This document shows positions 12,421 to 20,899 of a stretch of DNA of 64,000 nt, in pieces (the first letter of the stretch is position 1; each line of letters begins with the position of its first letter). Source of the stretch: Spinacia oleracea. Its lineage: Eukaryota; Streptophyta; Magnoliopsida; Caryophyllales; Amaranthaceae. The notes beneath the pieces were generated by a model. The model was not told where the DNA came from and did not search any database. It saw nothing but the letters and a program-made list of their open reading frames with translations. The translations under genes and the position numbers were made by a program. The stretch is from the NCBI RefSeq assembly GCF_020520425.1, contig NC_079489.1:19368001-19432000 (forward strand), written 5' to 3'.

Positions 12421-13837
12421 CACTTTACTCGGTAAGAACACTCTCTAGACCGTAGGATGAAATCTAATCCGATCGCCCAAAATCAACATAATAGTAATGG
12501 CATTTTCGTAGCTTAAGCTGATCATTTACCCAGTTACCCCCTTCCTCTCTCTTCTTTCACGATATTTGTTTTCTCTCTCTAAGAACTCCTCACAACTCCC
12601 CCTCTCTCTCCTCTCTCTTCTCTCTTCAATTCGACATGATTTTTGCCCCAATTATCGCAAATTTTGTGTGAATTAATCAACAACTCTCCCTAATTTCGTT
12701 CGTCTTTTCCAATTCTTTAATTTCGTTTAGATTCGTGCAATTTGATGACTACGTTAGCGAGTTTCTTCACTAAATTTTCGAAATCGAAATCGATTGTTCA
12801 ATTGATTTCTCAATTCAAAATCGATTTTTCAATCGACTGTGCAATCGATTCTTCGAAATCGAAATCGATTACTTAATCGTTGTTCTTCCTAGATTTTCCG
12901 ATCCAGCAGCGGTGGCAGCAGCGGCGTAGTCGGAAGCGAGGGAGGCAGCGAAACCGAACCAGAAATTCGGCGAAACCGAACCAGAAGTCGCCGTTGTGGT
13001 TGATACGAAAATAAATTCAGTGATTCTCCTCTCGTCCTTTCTGTCGATCTCAAGGTTGACGGCTTCGTCTTCTCGGTCGCTGACCTTACTGGTGACTCTG
13101 AGTAAGATCTCTTTTCTCTCTGCTCTTTTCCCTCTCTTCATTTCGTTTTCTAATATTTATTTGCGGTTTTCTGGTGATTCGTGGCGTTATTTGCTTGATG
13201 CATGTTATTTGGTTGTTGATGGAGTAATCTTCTTATTTCGACTATTATTTTCTCCGATAAGGCGAGTTATTATGCAGATAATTTATTTTCTGCGTTTTAT
13301 CTTTGTTACAAGGTTGGTTGATAATTTCGTTTCTTAACTATTATTTTTTTTCTAATTTTGAAGGTTGATACGAAAAAAAAATCAGTGAATCTTTCTGTGA
13401 CTTGTCATAGTTTAATTAGACAAGATTGTTGTTTAATTTCGTGATTCCATTCCAAATTTCTCAAATATATAGGTAAATGCTGCCAATTTAGTTCAATTAG
13501 ATTTTTAGTTTTTAATTACTTCATTTTTCATTGCTAATTTTCTTTGAGCTTAATTACATGAGGTAAATGTTGCTTAAACTGTGCAAAAGTAAAGTAAATC
13601 TCTATGTAAGTTAAACCTTGCTAAAAGTTGATAATTAGAAGGAGGCGAATGTAATTTGGTTTTTGGGCCTGAAAAGATTGTCAAGAGGCTAGGAGTTGTG
13701 TTTTTTTTTTTTTTTTTTTCTGGCTTGAGTTTGGAGTGTAGATGTTGTGATTTCTCAATTCAAAAATTAAAAGCATGTTGTGATTTCTCAATTCAAAAAT
13801 CAAAAATCAAAAACTATATGTTGTGATTTCTCAACAT
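12421..13837. other. Non-coding flank of the 21-bp array; possible left part of a ~3.2-kb composite element
   Basis: CGGTAAGAACACTCTCTA at about 12431 is echoed in inverted form near 15630-15650 (GTGTTCTTACCG), hinting at the two ends of one element that contains the array. The left part is pyrimidine-rich (CTCTCTCC tracts) like a plant 5' leader and carries several near-repeats of ATCGATTxxTCAAT. A 37-44-bp tandem repeat (TTGTGATTTCTCAATTCAAA) lies at 13746-13830. No convincing gene is present. Confidence 0.4.
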
Positions 13838-14603
13838 GCTTGAATACATTTTAGAACATGCTTGAATAAAATTTGAACACTGTTGAATAAAGTTAGTACA
13901 TGCTTGATTAAATTTAGAACATATTTAAATAAAGTTAGAACATGCTTGAATAAAGTTAGCACATGCTTGAATAAAGTTAGCACATGCTTGAATAAATTTA
14001 GAACACTTTTGAATAAATTTAGAACATGCTTGAATAATCAAACCAAATTTTGAACGGAATCGCCGGTGTTCAACTGGGGAAGGCAGCGAACGTATAATCG
14101 GACTAGAAATCGAACAAAATCGCTAAAGTTTTAACAAAATCAAATCGGATTTCGCCGGTGTTCTAGCAAAAGGTCGCGAATCAGTGCTGGTGGATAAGGT
14201 TAAAACGCGCTTGAATAAATTTAGAACATGCCTGAATAAATTTAGAACACTGTTGGATGAAGTTAGAACATGCTTGAATAAATTTTGAACACGGTTGAAT
14301 AAAGTTAGTACATGCTCGAATAAATTTAGAACATATTTGAATAAAGTTAGAACATGCTTGAATAAAGTTAGAACATGCTTGAATAAATTTAGAACACTGT
14401 TGAATAAATTTATAACATGCTTGAATAAATTTATAACATGCTTGAATGGATTAAGAACATGTTTGCATAAATTTAGAACACTGTTGAATAAAGTTAGAAT
14501 ATGCTTGAATAAATTTATAACATGCTTGAATAAATTTAGAACATGGTTGAATAAATTTATAACATGTTTAATAATTTTAGAACATGCTTGAATTAATTTA
14601 GAA
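13838..14603. repeat. 21-bp tandem repeat array, left block
   Basis: Units of 21 bp built around GAATAAATTTAGAACATG with AAAGTTAG variants, in about thirty degenerate copies. An island (about 14038-14200) of non-repeat sequence interrupts it. Because 21 is a multiple of three, it produces a spurious Leu-Asn-Lys-rich 98-aa ORF. Confidence 0.9.
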
Positions 14604-15250
14604 CTAGTGTGTGGCTCGGGCGATGCCCCGATTGCTACATTGAATAGTTAAAGTTTTAGATTTTTCTTGAGCAAAATATTTGATAAGATACATGTATAGC
14701 ATTAAGTGAAAGCATTCATCAAGTTCATCAACTACACAAACACACTAGCCATTTATCATGAGAAATAATTTTTCATTTGCATCATCTTACAATTTATAAC
14801 TTGTTTTCTAGTGGAAATAAGTGATTCAAAATTAACAAACACCAAATTAGACATATGCAGTCATGCAAGGCATTTATGTAGTTGATGCTTATGAGACTTA
14901 TGACATCATGTTTATTCATGGTTGTCCTAATTCTTTAATAATTATTTTTTTCCAAAATAGTCAATAGAAAATAAAAAGTCACATAAAAGTTTAGTTGTTG
15001 TAAACTTCTTATTAACATTCATTTATAAATTAATGTGAAGAGATATACCACAAATGGTTGTTGGTTAAGATGGTAATGAGAGTTATCCTCCACACTTGAG
15101 GTCAGGAGTTCAAACCTCATTGTACATATTGATTTTTGGATGTCCATGATATGACATATAATTGGGTGAGTGGATGATGTGGCGCAAAGGGAAGAGTACT
15201 ATGTGCCACACGGACATTTTTCTCAACGCCTTTTAATATATTAGTATAGA
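14604..15250 (-). mobile_element. Non-autonomous Helitron, 647 bp
   Basis: Read on the minus strand it begins TCTATACTAATATATTAAAA, the classic plant Helitron 5' end. It finishes with a GC hairpin (CGGGGCATCGCCCGAG), a short CACACA spacer and CTAG. It is flanked by A at the 5' side (15251) and T at the 3' side (14603), so it sits exactly between A and T without target duplication. No Rep/helicase is present. It is inserted in the 21-bp array, whose units continue on both sides. Confidence 0.88.
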
Positions 15251-15617
15251 TATGAGCTTGATATTTTAGAACATGTATATATGTATATGTGTTGACTAGG
15301 TTCTCATGTTCTAAATTTAGAACATCGGTCAATAAATTTAGAACATGCTTGAATAAATTTAGAACATGGTTGAACAAATTTAGAACATCGTTGAACAAAC
15401 ATAGAACATGCTTGAATAAATTTAGAACATGAGTTTAAAAATTTAGAACATGTTTGAATAAAATTAAAACATGCTTGAATAAATTTAGAACATGATTGAA
15501 CAAATTTAGAACATTGTTGAATAAATTTAGAACATGGTTGAATAAATTTAGAACATGAGCTTGAAAATTTGGAACACGTTTGAACAAATTTAGAACATGG
15601 TTGAACAAATTTAGAAC
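15251..15617. repeat. 21-bp tandem repeat array, right block
   Basis: Continuation of the same GAATAAATTTAGAACATG units after the Helitron, about sixteen copies, with more GAACAAATTTAG variants. It ends at AACATAGAGAGTGTAAAAG. Confidence 0.88.
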
Positions 15618-15909
15618 ATAGAGAGTGTAAAAGTGTTCTTACCGTAAGAAGTATTCTTACATAAGGAGGTGTACTTGGTAATTTGCATCAAAAGAAATGG
15701 GAAAATTTTTGCGAAATCTTGCTTCTTTTTACGGCAGTAACTATTAGTCTGTATGCTAACAAATTTGCGTGATCTTTCTTTATTTACTTAAGTCCTGTTT
15801 AGTTCACCCTGATTATTGCAGGTATAGAGGATTTGATGAATATGAAGGAATTGAAGGGGCTTGGAAACAAACTACTTTATATGTTTAGTTACTTTGGTAC
15901 TAAGATTTT
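15618..15909. other. Short intergenic spacer before retroelement E
   Basis: Contains the inverted GTGTTCTTACCG motif noted at 12421-13837, and otherwise no recognised feature. The last bases are a T run that precedes the left LTR of element E. Confidence 0.4.
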
Positions 15910-16358
15910 TGTTATAACCAAACGCCCGCCACAAAATATTAGGAACAAATCCGCAAATACAATATAGAACAAATAGCAAAAAACAATAATAAAAGACACA
16001 AGTGTTTGCGAGGAAATTTAGATTTCCTCCCCTCAAATATTATCGTATTATTAAGTTCCTACAAAATAACACAATAACCCCTTAATTGATGATTCCTCTC
16101 ACCAATGTATTTTTCCCTCTTCCCTCTTATTTTCTAACTAGGCCTAAATCCCCTTTTATAGGCTAAACTAGAAACCTACATCTACTAGAATTATACTTGC
16201 TCCCCAAGTCTAAATAATTCTAGAGATTGTTACATACCAAAATACTATTAGTTTCTTAATTACAATTCTACGTAAACTAGGAAACAACATATTATATTTG
16301 ACTCCAAGTCCGTTTTGTATTCTTGTCGACTTAACTAAGTTGTGTTTAATTCCTAACA
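15910..16358 (-). repeat. Element E 3' LTR (449 bp)
   Basis: Begins TGTTATAACCAAACGCCC on plus and ends TTAATTCCTAACA. It matches 17658-18154 throughout, apart from a handful of substitutions, a 4-bp and a 44-bp length difference. Confidence 0.9.
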
Positions 16359-16869
16359 AACCTTCCCTTAAACTCAACTTAGTCTCTTCGCGAACTAACG
16401 AACAACTTTCGGAGCTTGCCTTCCCTTGAGCCAAAACCCGTCCCCCATAATCTCCTTCAAGTATGAAGAGATTTTGTTTGTTTCGTCGTCCCCTCAAGAT
16501 CACACTCCTAGCCTGGGTGACCTTCAAACGACCTCCCTCAATATGAATAGCATAACCCAAGCCATCCAAACGACCCAAAGATATAAGATTGCGATCAAGT
16601 CTCGAAATATACCTCACCTCTCGTAATTTTCGAGTCTTCCCATCATGTGTCTTGATATCAACCTCACCTATACCCTCAACCTTAGCCTCTTCCACGTTAG
16701 GCAAGGTAACATACAACCCATCACTTTTTTTATAAGAAGTAAACCACTCCTTCCTACAACAAATATGTTGTGAGCATCCTGAATCCAAAATCCAACCCTC
16801 TTTTGGATCTTGACTCTCCTCCACCATTAGAGCCATATCCTCATCTATAGCAATTAATGGTTGCAGCAC
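16359..16869 (-). pseudogene. Element E protease fragment
   Basis: This frame encodes a copia-type aspartic protease with the active-site motif WILDSGCSQH, followed by a GAG-pre-integrase-like start (NLISLGRLDGLGY). It overlaps the end of gag in a different frame (16841-16869), so gag and protease are separated by a frameshift where family members usually read through. The reading frame runs on into the LTR and no integrase follows. Confidence 0.8.
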
Positions 16870-17629
16870 CTCTAACCCTACCGTTCCTCAGCACCATCAA
16901 GTCTTCCTTGTACCTAGAACACTTTGATTGTATATGTCCTACCTCGTCACAGTACCAACACTTGATGTTAGGGTTTGTATTGCTCGCCTTCTTCTTGCCT
17001 TTCCAGTTATTGCTACTACCCTCTGCTACCAATCCCGCTCCTCCATGGATTGATGACGATCCCCCTTGATTCATGAACCTCTCCGCCTCGAATAACGCCA
17101 CCACAGTATCGTCCAAAGCAATTGTTGTCTTTCCTACAAGTAAACTAGTTATCACAGAGTTATACCTTTTTGGAAGAGATGTCAACAATAAAATTGCTTT
17201 GTCCTCCTCCTCTATTTTCACATCTAAACTCGCCAATTGGGTGATCAATCCATTAAACTTATACAGATGATCTTGTAGTGCGCTGTCTTCCTCCATCTCG
17301 AGTGAATAAAGGTATTTTTTCAAGAACAACTTGTTGGCCAATGACTTAGATGCGCACATCTTAATCAATTTGTCCCACAACTCTTTTGGATTATTATCCT
17401 CTAAGACGTTGTACTTGATCTCCGGTGCAAGAGCCAATCTGATCGTACTAGTAGCCCGTAGTTGCATATCCTCCCACTTGTCCTTGTCCACCGAATCGGG
17501 TTTCTTATCCTCCAAAGTCTTGTGAAGACCTTGATGTATAAGAATATCCTTAATTGTACTTTGCCATAATGAGAAATTCGTCTTCCCATTATAAAGTTCT
17601 ACCTTGTACTTGTTCCCGAAATCATCCAT
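16841..17629 (-). CDS. Element E Gag (copia), 262 aa
   Basis: Copia gag of the UBN2 type: an N-terminal YNGKTNFSLWQSTIKDIL segment, a helical capsid-like middle (LWDKLIKM, LLTSLPKRY), and a CCHC zinc knuckle (CWYCDEVGHIQSKC) near residue 225. The start MDDFGNKY lies shortly after the primer-binding site. It packages element RNA. The frame is open to its end, then shifts to the protease frame. Confidence 0.85.
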   Translation of the reverse strand: MDDFGNKYKVELYNGKTNFSLWQSTIKDILIHQGLHKTLEDKKPDSVDKDKWEDMQLRATSTIRLALAPEIKYNVLEDNNPKELWDKLIKMCASKSLANKLFLKKYLYSLEMEEDSALQDHLYKFNGLITQLASLDVKIEEEDKAILLLTSLPKRYNSVITSLLVGKTTIALDDTVVALFEAERFMNQGGSSSIHGGAGLVAEGSSNNWKGKKKASNTNPNIKCWYCDEVGHIQSKCSRYKEDLMVLRNGRVRGAATINCYR

Positions 17630-17657
17630 GACTAAAACCCAGCTCTTGATACCAGTT

Positions 17658-18154
17658 TGTTATAACCAAACGCCCGCCACAAACGATTAGGAACAAATCC
17701 GCAAATACAATATAGAACAAATAGCAAAAAACAATAATAAAAGACACAAGTGTTTGCGAGGAAATTTAGATTTCCTCCCCTCAAATATTATCGTATTATT
17801 AAGTTCCTACAAAATAACACAATAACCCCTCAATTGATGATTCCTCTCACCAATGTATTTTTCCCTCTTCCCTCTTATTTTCTAACTAGGCCTAAATCCC
17901 CTTTTATAGGCTAAACTAGAAACCTACATCTACTAGAATTATACTTGCTCCCCAAGTCTAAATAATTCTATATACTTGCTCCCCTTTTAGACTTGGGGAG
18001 CAAGTATAATTCTAGAGATTGTTACATACCAAAATACTATTAGTTTCCTAATTACAATTCTACGTAAACTAGGAAACAACATATTATATTTGACTCCAAG
18101 TCCGTTTTGTATTCTTGTCGACTTAACTAAGTACGTTGTGTTTAATTCCTAACA
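17658..18154 (-). repeat. Element E 5' LTR (497 bp) with snapback insertion
   Basis: Same sequence as the left LTR plus a 44-bp insertion around 17968-18011. This is an inverted copy of the adjacent ATACTTGCTCCCCAAGTCTA region and creates a palindrome with arms 17941-17962 and 17985-18007. A further 4-bp difference lies near its right end. Confidence 0.88.
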
Positions 18155-18189
18155 TTTTGATTTTTAATCATGTAAGCGCATGAATAAAT

Positions 18190-18382
18190 TATAGAAGATA
18201 TTTATTTTATATAATATTATTTTATTATTATCACTAACTGAATTCTGTTATCAGTTAGTTAGGTTCTCATATGCTGACATATATAGCCTTCCTATTTCCC
18301 GAGCTTAGGTTGTAAGCAACTAATTGATCATCAATCGATCAAATCCTCTCTCTGCTTCTTCCTAATATTTTCAGTTTCCTCA
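18190..18382 (+). repeat. Element A 5' LTR (193 bp)
   Basis: Starts TATAGAAGATATTT and ends TTTCCTCA. It differs from the 3' LTR at only two positions by eye (ATAATATT versus ATAATGTT, CCCGAGC versus CCTGAGC). It contains CTGTTATCAGTTAGTTAGG and a CTCTCTCTGCTTC tract before the primer-binding site. Confidence 0.92.
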
Positions 18383-18570
18383 TGGTATCAGAGCTAAATC
18401 TCTAGTAAGAGATTGAGGTTCTTCTCAAAATTCGAGAGTTGATCTTTGAGTGAATTTCTAAACTGAAGATTATCTGCTTACTGATTTTTGTTGCGAAATT
18501 TCTTGCTGTTGCGAAGTTTCTTGCACGAAATTGATTGAATCTGATTCTTATAAAGAATTGATTACTGAAA

Positions 18571-19435
18571 ATGGCGATTGAAAGCAATAATAATGACAGC
18601 TCTCAGTCAAATTCTGGAGGTAACAACAACTTTGATCCTTATTTCATAGCTAATTCAGATAATCCTACTTCTACTTTAGTTGCAATTCCATTTTCTGGTG
18701 TGAATTTTGTTCGCTGGAGTAGAAATGTGAAGAGAGCTTTGATAGCTAAGAATAAAGAAGGTTTCATTAATGGTGATCGAATTGACTAAACCTGCTGTTA
18801 ATCACAAAGATTACATGAAATGGAAACGAGCTGATTTCATGGTTGTGAGCTGGATTCTGAGTTCTATGAATCATGATCTGGCTGATGATTTTGGTTACAT
18901 TGATAATGCTGCTGATTTGTGGCATGAATTAACTGAAAGATTTGGACAAACTAATGGTCCATTAATCTATCAGTTAAAGAAGGAAATAGAGAACCTAACT
19001 CAAGAAAATATGACTATAATGTCATATTACAGTAAGCTGAAGAAGCTGTGGGATGAAATGCAGACTCTAAGAGCCTTTCCTACTTGTACTTGTGGTGTAA
19101 TGTTGACCTGTAGCTGTCAATTTCTGAAGAAAGTAGCAGAGTTTGAAGAAGAAGACAGAATGATGAAGTTTCTGCTTGGCTTGAATGGAGGTTTTGACAG
19201 CACCATAACTAATGTGTTGGCTATGGATCCTATGCCTAATCTGAACAGAGTTTTTTCAATTACTCAGCAAATTGAAAAACAGAAGGAAATTAGTAATACT
19301 GCTGCTGAATATAGTGCTATAAGCAGTAGTGCTATGGCTGCACAATCTCACAATGGCAATTATGTTCAGAAATTTGCTGGAAATCATGGAAAGAAAGACT
19401 GGAAAGATCTTAAGAAGGAAAAACTGAGTAGGATT
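18571..19435 (+). pseudogene. Element A gag, frameshifted and truncated
   Basis: MAIESNNND starts a copia gag. The first frame stops at 18789 and the next frame (from about 18770) continues with DYMKWKRADFMVVSWILSSM, LWHELTERFGQ and WDEMQTLRAFPTCTC, typical of retrotran_gag/UBN2 proteins. Translation is then cut by the junction with element C at 19436. The expected CCHC knuckle is on neither side of the insertion, so host-element sequence was lost. Confidence 0.85.
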
Positions 19436-20034
19436 TGAAGGAAATAATGCCCTTGGTCCAAGTATGCATTCTATGTTAAGTCTAATAAATGCGGTTCAGT
19501 ATTAATTAACAAGTTAATAATTCAGTGAGATCAAGTGAGCAGAATGCCTAGCTAGAGGCCGCTTCAGTTCAAGTGGAATTCTTATTTAATTAGAATCCTA
19601 GTGGAACTCTTATTTATTTAATTAGAATGCCTAGCTAGAGGCTGCGCGCGCTTGCGCGAGGCAGTGCGCGTTGTGGCGCAGCTCGCTTGCTGCCCACACG
19701 CGACTGCCATGCCTTGCCTTCGCCCATGCCCATTCATCCATAGCTCGTGGCCCACGACACAAGGCAGGGCTGCTGCCTTGTGCTCGTGCACCATGCCCCT
19801 GCTCATTGCATTCGTGCCCGTGCACCATGCCCCCGCTCAACAGATAAATTAATTAAATAAGAGTTCCACTAGGATTCTAATTAAATAAGAATTCCACTTG
19901 AACTGAAGCGGCCTCTAGCTAGGCATTCAGCTCACTTGATCTCACTGAATTATTAACTTGTTAATTAATACTGAACCGCATTTATTAGACTTAACATAGA
20001 ATGCATACTTGGACCAAGGGCATTATTTCCTTCA
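19436..20034. repeat. Hairpin LTR: ~182-bp inverted LTR starts around a GC-rich core
   Basis: The plus strand from 19436 and the minus strand from 20034 both read TGAAGGAAATAATGCCCTTG and stay almost identical for about 182 bp (one visible difference, GAGCAGAAT versus GAGCTGAAT). The arms jump from LTR start to an internal LTR piece (AGAATCCTAGTGGAACTCTT). The core (about 19640-19840) matches the element's own leader near 26700-26870 (GGCAGTGCGCGTTGTGGCGC). The normal LTR end (ATCATAACCTAACA) is missing. Confidence 0.88.
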
Positions 20035-20899
20035 GTCTCCCACTTGTCCTTAGGGACAAGTGTGCATTTCCTAATTCCTTTGTCGCTCGATGCTTGCTCT
20101 TGAACATAAGGTAAGAGTTGTCATCCTTATTATGTCCAGAGGTGTTTCTCGGTTTCAGAGTTCAACTGATCAAATAGACAGATAATCATAGCCTATGATT
20201 CATCCGAGCACGGCCATGCATTTCACAGTTTCTAGCTCTCCGAGTGGCCTTGTACAACTTTTAAGCATCTCATCCCGATTTATGGGAGGACAATCCCAAT
20301 CTTGCGATCTTGAGATTAGACTTCGTTTGATAGGTGATTACCTGAGCGTTGCCTTTATAGCCTCCTTTTACGGTGCGACGGTTGGTCAACGTCAAAGCAA
20401 CCAGTTCTCAAACAAGTAATCTCAAATCACTCAGGTATTGAGGATTTAGTGTCTAATAATTTTAATGAAATTTACTTATGACAGATTCTCATCTCTTACA
20501 GTAAAGTTTCATAGGTCTTGTCCGATACTAGTCTTCCCAAAGTAAGTATCTATGCAAATGATTATGACATTGCCATGTCCACATAGTTCAAGAAACAGAA
20601 CTACTAGTCATCTTGCATTCTAATCGTCTAACGTTTTCTATGCGTCCAATTTTATAGAAAACTCCGACTAGGGACCATTTTCAACCTTTGACATTCAAGT
20701 TCACTTGATAGACATTTCTTAGTCACAGGACTGGTCCTGACAGTCTATCTTGAATATATCGTCAAATTGAAGGGACTCATCATTTAATAAACCACAAATT
20801 AAATGGAAAAATGAATTCTTTTCATTTATTGTGAATGATTAACCAATAATGTTTTACAAAGATTTAAACTCTAAAACTTTAAAACATTAAACAGAGACA
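20035..20899 (-). other. Element C 3' internal non-coding region
   Basis: Lies between the polyprotein stop and the LTR and ends in a purine tract. It is closely matched by 42745-43581 of element D. Opposite to the element's sense it holds a 74-aa ORF (20195-20419), conserved with one visible change in element D. Confidence 0.7.

Larger units (their letters stand above)
15910..18154 (-). mobile_element. Element E: gag-protease-only Ty1/copia derivative (2.2 kb)
   Basis: Two related LTRs (TGTTAGG...ATAACA on the minus strand) bracket a gag and protease region. Just inside the 5' LTR (right side) is a primer-binding site, TGGTATCAAGAGC, close to the initiator-Met type. Just inside the 3' LTR is a purine tract, AAGGGAAGGTT. 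Integrase, reverse transcriptase and RNase H are absent: after protease the sequence goes directly to the polypurine tract. This is a deletion derivative that would depend on an autonomous partner. The flanks are T-rich, so the target duplication (TTTT) is ambiguous. Confidence 0.85.

Noticed and set aside
12178..12441. 87-aa Ile-Tyr-rich ORF
   Set aside because: Translation of the (TA)n microsatellite.
12869..13337. Possible gene with 90-aa and 113-aa ORFs, serine/arginine rich
   Set aside because: Leader-like pyrimidine-rich sequence with no recognisable domain, no consistent splice-joined frame, and placed inside a repeat-bounded region.
14295..14591. 98-aa LNKFRTC-type repeat protein
   Set aside because: Direct translation of the 21-bp tandem array; period is a multiple of three.
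15060..15120. tRNA gene in the Helitron (GGTCAGGAGTTCAAACCTC)
   Set aside because: Only a B-box-like stretch; no acceptor stem or cloverleaf can be formed by eye.
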